64,000 bases of DNA from Flaccisagitta enflata. Its lineage: Eukaryota > Chaetognatha > Sagittoidea > Aphragmophora. Each line of letters opens with the position of its first letter. The stretch's first letter is position 1. The notes below the pieces were generated by a model. The model was not told where the DNA came from. It did not search any database and saw only the letters and a list, made by a program, of their open reading frames with translations. Position numbers and translations under genes: made by a program. The stretch lies in the NCBI GenBank assembly GCA_965153355.1, contig OZ231127.1:82584001-82648000 (forward strand). Direction: 5' to 3'. This document shows positions 36,050 to 48,078 of this stretch, one piece after another.

Positions 36050-36990
36050 GATCTCTAGTGAGGGCTCACAAGGCCCGCTTCCATATTTTTTCAGTTTGGG
36101 TATAGTGAGGGATATTGTTCCACTTGTCATATATGACTAAAAACCACAGGAAATGCAATAGCATCAGAATTGTATTTCTTTTTTGCTCATAACCGCTTCT
36201 TTTGCTCTAAAATACTTATTGAATATTTTCACTATTTTTTTAGCAGAATGATGAAGTTCACAGGCCTGTATACCAGTAATGGCGGCTGTCGCCGTGAGGA
36301 AAAAAGTCATAGCACATCTTTTTATTTGTTAGATCAAATCAAGAGCAATTGTATATATTGGTTGCACTGTAAATCAGAGAAAAATAGGGCTGAGCCAAAT
36401 GAGCTAGATGAGCTTAAATGCTCAAAATCATTCAACTAGCTATGCTCACTGACATGCTTTCTTGTATTTGCATGCTCACATCAAAATATTTATTTATCCC
36501 ATTAAAAATCAGAAGAAAAAAAATTTAGCTAAATGAGCTAAGTGAGCTAGAATACTCAAGAATAGCCTTGCAGATGAGCAGCTATGCTCACTGACATGCT
36601 TTTTTGTATTTGCTTACTTAAACATGTATCAAAATACTTATCTATTGCATTTAAAATCAGAAAAAGATTGAGCTAAATGAGCTAAATAAATTAAATTGCT
36701 CAAAAACACCCTCACAGATGAGCAGATTTGCTCATTAACATGTTTTCTTGTATTTGCACGCTCAAACAAGCATAACTACTTAAAATCATAATAAATCAAA
36801 AAAAATTAAGTTGAAGTTTGTCATAAATAAATCTTTGAAAAATCATAACACAAAAAATATTTGTCGTAGAGCAGTTTGATTGGCGCCAAATTAAAGAGAA
36901 TTATAAAATCTATTTACCGTGTTAATTTTGTCCGAGGGTGCAATTGGTCGGTGGAGATGCAAAACTTTCTAATAAGAAAATGAAAACCAT
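36050..36990. repeat. Inverted-repeat arm and AGCTCA satellite block
   Basis: 36050-36260 is the partner of 30270-30530. 36270-36990 resembles, in reverse complement, parts of 18.97-19.6 and 21.1-21.45 kb, including a CAGTAATGGCGGCTGTCGC landmark and three to four satellite units with CTATGCTCACTGACATGC. Confidence 0.7.
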
Positions 36991-37163
36991 GTTTCTCTCA
37001 AATATGTAATAAAGTCGAACACTGACTTAGACTTTTTTTTTCCTGATTAAAAAAAATCAAAGGGTTGGGGAGGAAATCAAAGGGGGAAAAATGAGAAAAA
37101 AAGGAAAGCAACACCTTAAAACACCCTAAAACAACGCACAAAGACAGACACACACACACTTAA

Positions 37164-37314
37164 CTAAGGCTGGATACACGACCGCCAGTTGCGGACGGGT
37201 GGGCAGGGGCGGAAATGCGTGTTTTCCCACTCTTCAACTTGAGCGTGACGGACCAACGGACCAACCAACGGACTGACAAACAAAAGCCACTTATAGAGTT
37301 GCGTGTCCGCAACT
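37164..37314 (+). mobile_element. HLE, arm type B
   Basis: CTAAGGCTGGATACACGACC end, arm AGTTGCGGAC, GGTGGGCAGGGGCGG, GACGGACCAACGGACC array, terminal hairpin AGTTGCGTGTCCGCAACT; the 10-base arm and the 3' hairpin side are exactly complementary. Confidence 0.8.
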
Positions 37315-37419
37315 TAAAAAAGCGAACAACTTGTTTGTCAATGAAAAAAGAACATAGCAAAATCCAAGTGAGACCTTGTTGGGTGTTCGAGCTCTATTCT
37401 TTTAGAAATGGCATTAGAA

Positions 37420-37860
37420 TGAAGACAGGTGGTCAAGAATTTGGAAATTCACTACGCCACTTTCATGGGTTATCTTCATTCTAACATAAAAACTAAATGC
37501 ATTGAGTTAAAAAAATAGTTATTGGCGCCATTTTAAAGAAAATTTGAAGCTATTTTATTTGCTCATGGATAACGAGTAGCTAAGACAATCCTGAGCTGCA
37601 TTATTGACAAAAAACGGATTGACTAAAATTGCTCATTGAAAAAAAAGTTGAAATAAGCACTCTTTTTCAATCAGCGATTTTTTTTTCTTCAAACCATTGC
37701 CATTTCTAAACAAATGAAGCTAAAATGACCAGCAACGTCGCATTTGGAAGATTTTTTGTAGAGCCGGTCATGGATTTTTTTTATGGTTCAGGCCCATAGG
37801 TAAGCAGAAACTAGCAAAATAAAGTGTTCGCTTTTTTTTTCTTTGCCATAGTTATGTTTT
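37420..37860. repeat. Inverted repeat arm, partner at 24925-25300
   Basis: Reverse-complement match to the left arm; ends abruptly at CTTTGCCATAGTTATG where the GC-rich island begins. Confidence 0.75.
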
Positions 37861-37861
37861 G

Positions 37862-38360
37862 CGCTGCACGTAAGGAAGGAAGGAGGGACTAAGGAGGAGG
37901 CAAAGACACGCCAACGAGAGGCCAACGAGAGGCCAAAGAGAGGCCAACGGAACCGCCGACGGAACCGCCAACGGAACCGTCGACGAAAAAGGTAGAGAGC
38001 ACAAAAATAAAAATAAGGGTGTTGGTTGGTCGTCCGCTTCACGTCCGCCTTTCTGTCCGTTTCACGTCGGTTTCACGTCGGTCTCACGTTGGCCAAATGT
38101 CGGATGTGCTGCCGACGTTTGTCCGACGCGCGTCGAACGAAAGCCGACTTCGTCCGACGCGCGTCGGTTTAGGCGGGCGGGTGCGCGCGCCTCTGGCGCG
38201 CGCTTCGCGCTGCGCGCAGCGCAGCGCGCGGGGCGCTACGCGCTGCGTAACGGAGTCCCACACGCCATTATCGGCGGCGGCGGCGGTTCCGTCGGCGGTT
38301 CCTTCGGCTTTCGTTGGCCTCCAATTTAAGCGCAGCACAGCGGCGCCTAGCGATATATGT
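37862..38360. other. CpG-rich island with inverted GC-rich ends
   Basis: About 500 bp of GC-rich, CpG-dense DNA in a strongly AT-rich setting. The left part has tandem GAGGCCAACGAGAGGCC and ACGGAACCGCCGACGGAACC. The right part has GGCGGTTCCGTCGGCGG and TTCGTTGGCCTCC, the inverse of the left. The core (38100-38250) is rich in GCGCG palindromes and GACGCGCGTCG. Open frames exist on both strands because stops are rare in such sequence. It could be a GC-rich mobile element, a promoter CpG island, or foreign DNA. Confidence 0.5.
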
Positions 38361-38609
38361 ATACATATGGCGCGCAAGTACTTAGTTTTTTGCGCAAATT
38401 GGGTCCGCACCTGTCATGTATTTCAACTTTCGAGTTTTATCTTGCCACAAAGTCATCCTCATCTGTCAATTTCTTTTTTTTTACATATACAGTTGTACCC
38501 CGCAATACGGATATCAAGAGACCAACAAATCTAATTTAAAAAGTAAAAGAAATTGATAAGAAGGGATCAAATTCTTAGACCTGCAACCTGCTACTCTTGT
38601 ATGTGTTGT

Positions 38610-39130
38610 GACAGGGTTGGATGATGCAGCTTGAATCAAGTCTTCTTCTACCCCAACCACAGCCTAAATCCTCTTGTTCTTTTGACTGCTGTTAAAATCC
38701 TGAGATCTTCCGTTCTTCTGACTGCAGCCTAAATACCATGGTCTTCTTCCCCCCACTGCTGCTCAAATCAATGTATCTTCTTCCACCCTAACTGCTGCCT
38801 GCCCTATGAACATTCCAACTGCTGCCTAAATCGCTTTGTCCTCTTCCCTAACAACCCAACCTCAACAGCTCTCTGCATACCAATTCCTTGATCTTATGCT
38901 CCATCCCAACTGCTGTCTTTACCCGATGATCCTCTATCTCACCATCTTAATCCTTACTGCTGCCTGGATCTCTTTAATCTCTACCACCCCAACTGCTACC
39001 TATATCCTGTTCTGCTCATATACTCCACTGCTGCCTGAATTCTGTTAAACTCCTCGCTCCCACCTATTACCTAATACCATTCCCTCTTCTATCCTAACTG
39101 TTGTCCTTATTTGCATCTGCTGCTTATCAT
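38610..39130. repeat. ~28-bp tandem array, CCCAACTGCTGCCTAAATC
   Basis: Degenerate units such as CCAACTGCTGCCTAAATCCTC; reverse complement of the array at 22376-22980. Confidence 0.85.
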
Positions 39131-41040
39131 GCCCTTAACAACTGCTGACTTGATTCCCGGTCCCGGGGATTCTACGTTTTGATAACCAGGGTGGCACAAA
39201 TGTCGGACTTAAAGATTTAAAAGTCTTTAGCTCAAAACTCGGACTTATATTTAAGCAAGGGAAAAATTGAGGGAAAGGGGGAAGGAAAACACAATAAATA
39301 GGTTTCAAAGTTAAATCTCTTTTTTTTCTATTTATATAAGAATTCTTTGTTCTTATGAAAAAAAGGATGGTGAAAAATAGTAGTTTCAAAATAGTAGTTT
39401 CAAAATAGTAGTTTCATCCTGTTAATCAGAACCATTTCCTAGGCATGTTTGCCCTTCTCTGTCGTGGCTTTGAAGTTGTAACATCAATTATGTGACACTT
39501 TTTTGCCTTTTGGGTGCTTTTTCTTTGAGATACAGTCAAAAGCCGGGTTAAAACTGTTACCCTCTTTTAAGGATGTATAGATTCAGGTACATGGTTGGAT
39601 TATCAAGCACAAGGGAAAAATGAAAATAAAATGGGTGAAAGTGGTAATAGTAGCAGCAGTTTGGATAAGTGAAGGTAAGGATGAAATTATATTGAAATGC
39701 TTGCTTATTACTGTAGACATCACTACCACTTGGAAAAAAAAAGACGCACCTATATACTAATTGATAAAGCAGATATAAGAAATAATTTTAGCAATTTTCA
39801 AGAAAAACACTTTGAAAGATTTTCGAAAAATCTTTCATTCTAGACCAATCCCAGGTCTGTATCTCAAACGGTTTAGGAGCTAGAGCTCTGCAAAGAGAAG
39901 AACTATTTTGCTACAATGCATTTTTTTTCATAGGGATTGCGAAACTGAAACAGGCAACATTTTTACTCAAACTAATGCCATTTCTAAACGAAAAAAGATA
40001 GCAATACCTGATTGGCGCCAAATGAAAGTATTTTCAAAGATCTTCAAAATGATCTAAGATTTTCTATAGTTTTTTGAAATCTTATTGGCTGAATTATCCA
40101 TTTAAAAGTGCGTCATTTTTTTTATCCGCATGGCACTCTGTGAAGTATAACCAAAAAAAAAATATTTTTTGGTTATATGGAATTAAACCAAGTGTGAATT
40201 TGATACATTCTTACTAAGTGTAATCCTGAAGCTCATGATCATACAAATTTTATTATCCTTACTAGTTGGATGGTTGGTCTGTTGGTCAGTAATTCTGCCA
40301 GTCAGTTGGTAACACCAGCACTCTGCTGGGGGATGGTCTTGAATCTAGCCTCTCTCTCGCGCTCAATTTCATGAGAAGATGAGGAGTAAACAGCAGGATA
40401 ATCTTCAACAAAACACCTTTTATGATTGATCATGAGGTAAAGGTGGAGTGCCTCTATTTTGAGACTCCTCACCAAATTTCATGCAAATCGAAAAAGAATT
40501 TCTCTAGTTATGCCTGTTTTGATTTAGATTCCATTTGTGTATAAAAATGAAGATTAAAAAAAAACATAACTCAAAAGTATAAGTCCGACACTGTTCTGCT
40601 TTTGTTCCAAAAAATTTGTTCCAGAGTCTTCCTGACGCTCAGCGCAATACATATGTGTGTGTCTGTCTTTTTTTTTTTTTGCACTGTTTTGCGGTGTTTA
40701 GAGGTGTGTTGTGTGTAGGAAAAATTAGTACACGAATGAGTGCACTTTTTTTTTCATGAAGAAAATAAAGAAAATACACTTTATTATCGGTACATACACA
40801 TCTTTTGACCTAAGTATCAACTGAGACCTTGCAACCCTGCCCGTGTGAGGGCCGGGACACGGCTTCAGGACCAAGGCCAAAGGCCGGGTTTGCCCTCAAG
40901 CCCACCCCCAATTTTTGCATTTCTTTCATTGTTATACTCATAAATTTTTTCATCTGAAATCATTCATGAGTAATTCATTTTGATCCTTTCAAGAAAAATT
41001 TTGTTTTTAATTTTCCATTATATCTCTTGTTTTTCATTTT
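39130..41040. other. Gene-free stretch
   Basis: No gene seen. 39770-40120 is a direct copy of the 25370-25990 repeat, with ACCAATCCCAGGTCTGTA and TTGGCGCCAAATGAAAG. A lone GTTGGATGGTTGGTCTGTTGG piece at 40265 may be an HLE remnant. Confidence 0.45.
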
Positions 41041-41300
41041 TTCATGTTTTATATTTCATATTTTGTAGTTTGTATTTCATATTTCATATTTCATATTTCA
41101 TATTTCATATTTTATATCTTATATTCTATATTTTTTATTTCATATTTTCTATTTTCTAATTTCTATTTTGTATTCTATATTTTGTATTAAATATTTTGTA
41201 TTAAATATTTTGTATTCTATATTTTATATCTTATATTTTAGATTCTATATTTCATATTTTATGTTTCATTCTTTATTTCATACTTTATAATTTCATAATT
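41040..41300. repeat. AT-rich TTTCATA tandem repeat
   Basis: About 250 bp of degenerate 7-10-bp units (TTTCATA, TTTTATATC, TTTTGTATTA). Confidence 0.85.
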
Positions 41301-41456
41301 CTTAATTTACTGTAGTGTTACTATTCACTTTACTACTTTACTACTATTTGTTTTGATTAAGAATGATTGTGGGTAATGATCGCAGATGTATGACTGTTCT
41401 AGAATATCATTGGATGATAGTTAACTCAACCCACCACAACCAACCTATGCGCTCTC

Positions 41457-41582
<126 letters not shown>

Positions 41583-41722
41583 GTTCATCGTTATACCATA
41601 TTCTCCCAATTCTGGATTATCCTCGGTTGCAACTCCGTGTGTTTCCGCTCTAACCAAAAAAAAAAAACAAAAAACAAGTGATTTCTTTGGAATAAGAGAT
41701 CGCGATCTTTACAAACCTTTTT

Positions 41723-41831
41723 AGGTGCGACAAAGCACCTCTATAACTGGCTGTGTCCGTCGGTCGGTCTGTCTGTCTGTGGGGTAACGCATTCGTTCGA
41801 CGATCCGCACCTATTGGCCTACTTGGCCTTA
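41723..41831 (-). mobile_element. HLE, arm type E, compact
   Basis: Hairpin AGGTGCGACAAAGCACCT, CTATAACTGGCTGTGTCCG, GTCGGTCGG array, GGTAACGCATTCG, arm CGCACCT and ATTGGCCTACTTGGCCTTA end. The arm complements AGGTGCG exactly, an arm unrelated in sequence to type A. Confidence 0.75.
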
Positions 41832-41959
41832 TTTCTTTGTGGAGTATAGTTATCATAAGTTATTTCCTGATGCTTTGACAAGATGTATAAAGAAACAACT
41901 AGTTCATAAAAAACTTGTTTTCTTTTGAATAGAAAAGACTTTGCATCATTACAATGTTT

Positions 41960-42140
41960 TTTGTGTTCGCGTATTCATTGAGTCATTCATTCATTCATTC
42001 ATTCATTCATTCATCAATTCATTCATTCATTCATTCATTCATTCACTCATTTACTCAATTTTTCATTAAATTTTTCATTTTCATCATCAATCTTTAATCC
42101 ACGAGGCGCACATCTTGGCCAAATCTTGCTTGTTCTTCTG
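41960..42140 (-). mobile_element. Probable HLE fragment, type F-like
   Basis: GCGTATTCATTGAG, ATTC array (41975-42050), then CACGAGGCGCACATCTTGGCC and TTGCTTGTTCTTC, parallel to the 3' portion of the copy at 29819-30075. Hairpin end not found. Confidence 0.35.
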
Positions 42141-42499
42141 TTTCTTTTAAGCGATAGAAATTCTTTTGAAATGAATTAATCGAAATAACTCATCTGACAC
42201 ATTGTAATTATAAACTTTATCTCAACTGTACCTCCATCATTTTTCACAAAATGATTTTGTTTGAAAATCAAAACGCTTCAATGTTAGATAACATTTTATG
42301 TTTTTTTACAGTTACACTGGAAACCGAAATAGACCCAAATTACATCCGGGTTTAGGCCCATACAAAGCCAAATGTCATGGCTTGTATTTTGGCCCATACA
42401 AACCCAAATTGAGCCCAAATAAAAAAAAGCTCATACGCAAGGCCTTAGTATCAACATAGGGGAAAGTTCTTCTTCTCCTTCTTCTTCTTCTTCTTCTTA

Positions 42500-42800
42500 T
42501 TCTCCCAGGCTCCCAGGCTCGAGACTCAAATCCCAGCCTTGAGGCTCAAGTCCTAGCCTTGAGGCTAAAATCCCAGCCTCAAGGCTTAATCTCAGCCACA
42601 AGGCTTAAATCTCAGCGTATAAGCTCAAATCCTGGCTTGAAGCTCAAATTCTAGCCTCGAGGCTCAGTTCCCAGCCTTGCGGCTCAGATCCAAGCCTTGC
42701 AGCTCAAATGACAGCCTTAAGGCTCAGATACCAGCCTCGAGGCTCAGATACTAGTCTCGAGGCTCAGATACAAGCCTCAAGGCTCAGACACCAGCCTTCT
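42500..42800. repeat. ~20-bp tandem array, GAGGCTCAGATACCAGCCTC
   Basis: Fifteen or so degenerate 20-bp units related to 26610-27020. Confidence 0.9.
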
Positions 42801-42999
42801 GGAACAATCTTCTGGAACAAAGCAGAAAAATTCCCTCTTTCACCCTGTATCAATTTTAACCCCCAGCCTCAGACGAGCCTAGTCGCTCCTCAACTTTCTC
42901 AAAACGCCCCATGCAAAAGAATATAATTCCTTTAAGCGATAAACTCAAAAATTGAAAAAACGTTTTTTGATTTTTTTCTCAACAATGTTATCTTCTATT

Positions 43000-43190
43000 G
43001 CATTTGCTATAAATTCTTTGATTGAATCTTCAATTGTATTTATGTTTTGTATTTACAATTGTTTCTATCATTGTATCTACAATAGTATTTTTAATTGTAT
43101 CTATAGTGGTATCTACAGTTGTATCTAGATTTTACTCACAATTGTATCTACAATTCTATTTTACAAATATATCCACAATTGTATCTGCTA
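43000..43190. repeat. ATTGTATCTACA tandem repeat
   Basis: Degenerate 12-24-bp units of ATTGTATCTACAATTGTATC type. Confidence 0.85.
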
Positions 43191-43899
43191 GAGTTAAGCT
43201 GCGCTGTCATTTCAGTTTTGAGCTTATCACTTCTTGATGTAACTTAGGTGGTTTTATGTAAAATAATTTGTTGTCCCATCTAGCCACAGAATAGGTCCTG
43301 TGGCTGGATTACATTTATTGTTTATTCTCACAAGTGTGTGTCAGTAAATGAGAAAAAGTTAACCAGTAGTTGACTAAGAATGTCAACCAAGAAAGTCAAC
43401 CAAGAAAGCCAACCATAGAAATCAACCAGGGTGCTGCTCTGGTGTGACTGCTGCTATAAAATGAATTCTCCATTGAATCATTGAAACAGAAGGCTGCACT
43501 GCATGACTGCTACTGCGTGAATCCTCCTTTCAACCCCTGCTTTATTGCCCCAACCATCCTCATATTTGTACCTATCATGATAGACAGCAGCAGCAGCAGC
43601 ATATTGAGGACATCAACATTTGTTAACAAGCAGCAGCCCAGCGGCCTTTAAAGTTGAAGCAGATGAGAGGATTGAGTATTAAAGAGAAGGTCAACAAGAG
43701 TGAATAGAAAAAAATCAAACAAAGAGTCAAAGAGAATACAAAAAGAAGAATCCACCATAATGTACAGAGCACAACATGAAAGTCAACCAGAATGTTTAGA
43801 AAAAAGTCAACATGAATGGAAACAAGAATGGATGGGAGAGTCAACCAAGAAAGTCAACCAAGAAAGCCAACCTAGGAAGTCAACAAGAATATATGTATG

Positions 43900-44400
43900 A
43901 ACGCATAGGAGAAAGTCAACATGAATGTCAACTAGTCTCTTAAGGAGAAAATCAACCAGTCTCTTGAGAGGAAAGAAAATCAGTCTCTTGAGAAGAAAGG
44001 CAACCAGTCTCTTGAGAAGAAAGTGAAGAAAGTCAACCAGTCTCTTTAGACAAAAGTCAACCAGAAACTTGAGAAGAAAGTCAACCAGTTGCTTAAGAAG
44101 AATATCAACCAATATCTTTAGAAGAAAATCAACCAGTATCTTTAGAAGATAGTGAACCAGTCTCTTTAGAAGAAATCCTACCAGTCTCTTCAGAAGAAAG
44201 TAAACCAGTATCTTCAGAAGAAAGTAAACCAGTATCTTCAGAAGAAAGTCAACCAGTCTCTTTAGAAGAAAGTCAACCTTTCTCTGCAAAAGATAGTCAA
44301 CCAGTCTCTGCAAAAGAAATTCAACCAGTCTCTGCAGAAGAAAGTCAGCCAGTCTCTGCAGTAGAAAGTCAATTAGAACTTTTAGAAGAAGTCTACATGA
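43900..44400. repeat. 24-bp tandem array
   Basis: About twenty units of AGTCAACCAGTCTCTTTAGA plus AGAA (24 bp). Because 24 is divisible by three, the minus strand has a 168-codon open frame with an eight-residue LLKRLVDF period, most simply a by-product of the repeat. Confidence 0.9.
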
Positions 44401-44578
44401 AAGTCAACCAGAAGGAAAGTCAACAGGTAAGGTAAGGTAAGGTAAGGCGTTAGCGCCCCTAGGCAAACTCCAGTTTGCATTGCGGGGGGGGGGGCCTAGT
44501 TTTGAGCTCCAATATTGGTATAATAGTTTTTTTCCGCTCGCTCTTTTTTTTCTGTCACATCCTCCATTGATTGTTTTT

Positions 44579-44770
44579 AGTTGCATGCACGCGACTACAA
44601 CCCGCTTTGTCCGTTGGTCGGTTGGTTGGTCGGTTGGTCGGTTAGTCACACTTTACTTTTTTATGATTTTATTTCTTCGGCCTCACTGCTCCTGCCCAAA
44701 TGGTTCAGTGACCTTAAATATGGCCCCTGCCCACCCACACGCGACTTCAGTAGCCGTGTATCCGGCCTTG
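44579..44770 (-). mobile_element. HLE, arm type A
   Basis: Hairpin AGTTGCATGCACGCGACT, CTACAACCCGCTTTGTCCG, GGTTGGTCGG array, CTCCTGCCCAAATGG, GGCCCCTGCCCACCC, arm CACGCGACT, CCGTGTATCCGGCCTTG end. Preceded by a short (GGTAA)n at about 44425-44447 and a run of ten G at 44484. Confidence 0.85.
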
Positions 44771-45118
44771 TTTTACTATACATTTGTAGGGGTTCCTCCC
44801 TTCCACTTATCGTATGCTGCCTTAAATCCATTGACAGTTTTTTTACTCAATGGGAATTTTTTTGTACACATGAATAAAAACTAGTGCCGCTGGGAAAGGT
44901 TAAATTAGGGTCTGATCCTGCATATTTCATGAAGTTGAGAATTTTCTTTTTTATGTCTTTTTCTTAATTTTTACTATTAAGTTAAGAGTGAAAAGGATTT
45001 TAGATGAATTACCCTGAAAGACAACAACTTCCTTTTTCTATCTTACATCATTTGTTGATGTTTAAGGTAATTGCTTTCTTTATATTCACTAATAGTGAAT
45101 GTTTTCATGAAGATTAGA

Positions 45119-45503
45119 TCAGAGAAAGGCGGCGAAATCAGAAGTTTCGAATGATAGGATCATATTGCTCTTTGTTCTGAAGTGAAATGCCCTTAGCATT
45201 TGCCCCCATGCAAATTTTGCGGCTTTTGCTGCTGTTGCGCACTGTTTGCTTGGTTTTAGCGTGGTGTTGACCCATACTCCAAGATCCTTTTCTTCTTTTG
45301 CTTCTTCAATCTCTGTCCCTTGCATGAAATATTCATCCCTCGGGTTGTCTCTTTCAATATGGAGAATTTTGCACATTTTTGTGTTAAACCTCATCGCCCA
45401 TTTGTCGGCCCATTCTCCAAGGTTGTCAATGATTTTTGCATTTTCCTCCCATCTTCCACGATCTCGATCTATAGTGCCACCTTTGTATCATCCGCAAACA
45501 TCT
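45119..45503 (-). pseudogene. Non-LTR retrotransposon reverse transcriptase fragment
   Basis: Minus strand. Reading from 45503: a FADDTKVA motif, the F/YADD catalytic motif of reverse transcriptases, then after a frame change DRGRWEENAKIIDNLGEWAD, WAMRFNTKMCKILHI, an EEKDLGVWV block, LKPSKQCATAAKAAKFAWGQ and a FHFRTKSN block. This order (catalytic Asp pair, W...F/Y..KC..., E..DLGV, kPS.QC..A..KA) is typical of the C-terminal RT of CR1/L2/Jockey-type elements. About 385 bp survive with at least two frame breaks; the downstream wall of the RT is garbled. A dead fragment inside the GTCAACCA satellite region. Confidence 0.8.
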
Positions 45504-45841
45504 GAATGAGTGACAACAAACTAGAATGTAAGAGAGGAACTGAGACTAAGATAGTCAACCAGAGTGTTAAAAGGAATGCCAACCAAGAGAGCCAACCTTA
45601 GTTTTCAACTAGAATGTCAACCTTAGAAGTCAACCAGATTGTTTACACAAAATCTTTTTAAAAACGTGTTGGAGAAAGTTTGAATTGTCCTCATCCAGAC
45701 TTTCAGTGAGTAAACCAGGGTCTTAAGAAGGTAAACATGAAAGTCAACCAGAGTAAAAAGAAGAAAGTTGACATGATTGCTAACTAGATTATAAAGAAGA
45801 AAACAATCAGTCTCCTTGAAGGAAAGCCAACCAGATTGAAA

Positions 45842-46022
45842 CAAGGCCGGATACACGACAACCCAAGTTGCGTGTTGGTGGGCAGGTGCCAAATTTGAGG
45901 CCAACCAAGCATTTGGGCAGGAGGCCAAAAAGCTCAAAAACGCCAAAAAAGCAAAGTGTGACGGAGCGGTGGTAGGACGGACCGACCAACAAAGCAAGGT
46001 GTAGAGTTGCGTGCATGGGACT
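45842..46022 (+). mobile_element. HLE, arm type A, in satellite
   Basis: CAAGGCCGGATACACGAC end, arm AGTTGCGTG, GGTGGGCAGGTGCC, CATTTGGGCAGGAGG, GACGGACCGACCAAC array, AGGTGTAGAG, degraded hairpin AGTTGCGTGCATGGGACT. Both flanks are GTCAACCA satellite. Confidence 0.8.
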
Positions 46023-46088
46023 AAAAAAGAAAGACAACATATAGTTAATCAGTCTCTCAAGAACAAAGTCAACCAGTCCCTTGAGAAA

Positions 46089-46297
46089 CAAGGCCCAATA
46101 CACGGCTACCCCAGTCGCATGCGGGTGGGCAGGGGCCATATTTGAGTTCAGTTGAGCTTTTGGGCAGGAGCGGTATAGCAAAGAAAAACCATGAACACAG
46201 AAAAAGTCAAGTGTGACGGCAGACCAACGGACGGATGGACGGACCGATGGACCAACAGACCGACAAAGCGGGGTGTAGAGTCGCGTAGCACGCAACT
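46089..46297 (+). mobile_element. HLE, arm type A, in satellite
   Basis: CAAGGCCCAATACACGGC end, arm AGTCGCATGC, GGTGGGCAGGGGCC, GACCAACGGACGGATGG array, GGGGTGTAGAG, terminal AGTCGCGTAGCACGCAACT. Left flank AGTCAACCAGTCCCTTGAGAA and right flank AAGTCAACC are contiguous satellite once the element is removed. Confidence 0.8.
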
Positions 46298-47582
46298 AAA
46301 AAGTCAACCAAAATGCAAGGAAGAAAGTCAACAGGAAGTCCATTAGAATCCTTGGAAGAAAGTCGACACGAGAGTCAGTAAAATGTATAGAAGGTCAACA
46401 ATCAAATGACCCAAAATATAATCAAGAAATGCCACCTAAATGTCAACTTCAATGCCTAGTCAAAAAAAAAAAAAAGAATCTCAAAAAGTAAATTGTTATG
46501 AAAAAAAGGGAGTCTACATGAAAGTCAATCAAAATGTATGAGAGGAACTCCACATTAATTCATAGATGAAAGTCAACCATAGTAGTCAGCAATAGTCAAC
46601 CATAGAACTCAACTATAGAAGTCAACTATGAAAGTCAATAGGGAAAGTCAACCAGATAGTCAACCATTTGCAAGAGATTAAGAAACAATTCTGTATCGGG
46701 GAATGAGGTTGAATTGCTGCTTGACTTACACTTTTCATTCAGGTTGACTTTGATGTTGAGATTCATGAATGCAGAGAAAAAAGTCAACCACAATACATAA
46801 AAAAAGTCAACCAAAAATATCAACATGGAGATCAATTAAGAAATTCAACCAAAATAAATCAACCAGAAAGTCAACCATAACCAGAAGAGGACAAAATATT
46901 TCTTCATCAGGGATCGTGGAGACACTTTTGGTTGACCTCTCTGGCTGATATTCATTTTGCACTCTCGCTGGATGTTGGCAAAGAAGAAAGTCGACCAAAA
47001 TGCTTAGAGAGAGTCTACCGAAAAAGTCAACAAAGAAAATCATCAAAGATAGTCAACCATGGCCAGGAGATCAGAAAATATCTCTCAATCAGGAATGAGG
47101 AAACACTTTATGGTTGATGTTTTGGGCTGACTTTCATTAAGAACCCTAATGATGAGACTCTTAAGCCAACCATAATGCAAAGAGAAAGTCAACCAAAAAA
47201 AATCATTTCTCCATTGAGATCATGTGTTAGATTGCTGCACTGCATGACTGCCGCTGTGTAAATCCTCCTTAAACCCGGCTTTATAGCCCCAACCATCCTA
47301 TTACATATACCTTTATTACAAGGTTTTTTTTAGTATTTTGTTTAAAAGAGCATTCAAGACTCTCTCCTTACAAGTGTAAGGAGCCCGGCAGAAAAAAAAG
47401 AGCCCGGTTCAAAAAATCCTTTTTTCCCTATTAAATGAGCCTGTATCGTTAGTTTTCTGTCTAGCCATGTTTGTCCCATCTCTTTATGCAGCGAATTATT
47501 TGTTTTGAATGAATGAGGCAACTAATAAATGAAAGAAGTTTTTTTTTCCTTATCAACAATGTTTTACACAATAAATGCTAGA

Positions 47583-47765
47583 AAAAAGGCTGAATACATG
47601 GATACTCAATTGGCGTTAGAGTGGGCAGGGGCAATGAAAGAAAGGTAAAGCATGCATTTGGCAGGAGAAAAAACCATCTGTAAATACCCAAATAAGTACA
47701 ACTTGACAGACAGTCCAACCAATGGAAAGATGGACTAAGCAGTGTGAAGAGTTGAAGTGATTCAT
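47583..47765 (+). mobile_element. Diverged HLE
   Basis: AAAGGCTGAATACATGG end, GAGTGGGCAGGGGCAATG, CATTTGGCAGGAG, GACAGACAGTCCAACC array, CTAAGCAGTGTGAAGAG. Recognisable order but 25-30% diverged and terminal hairpin lost. Confidence 0.5.
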
Positions 47766-48078
47766 TCAAGTTGTGAATTGCTAATTTCATCTTTAGAAAC
47801 TGTAGAAGACTTCATTCTCCTTCACTCATTAATAGACAAATGTGATTTGAAATCCTCATTCTGTGAGTAATTGTGCACCATCATGAGGTCGTCTACAGTA
47901 TGTTTCAACTTGTATGTTTCAACTCGTTTGTAACATTAAACAACGGCATAAATCTAGAACTAATAGAGAAAATTAATTCTGATAAAGCCTTTTATAGGTA
48001 AGAGTTAATCATTTTACAATAATTGATTCCAGTGATTCTTTTGAAAAATCGTAACATACCATGAACTAAGAAATTTTT

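Noticed and set aside
38019-38534. 171-codon Arg/Ala-rich frame in the CpG island
   Set aside because: GC-rich sequence lacks stops in several frames on both strands, and the frame runs on into AT-rich DNA without splice signals or recognisable domain.
40800-40920. tRNA-like GC-rich segment
   Set aside because: No cloverleaf with plausible anticodon arm and no GGTTCRAATCC box could be fitted.
43807-44313. 168-codon leucine-rich open frame with eight-residue period
   Set aside because: It is the translation of a 24-bp satellite unit; period divisible by three keeps the frame open. The same repeat outside this block has stops.
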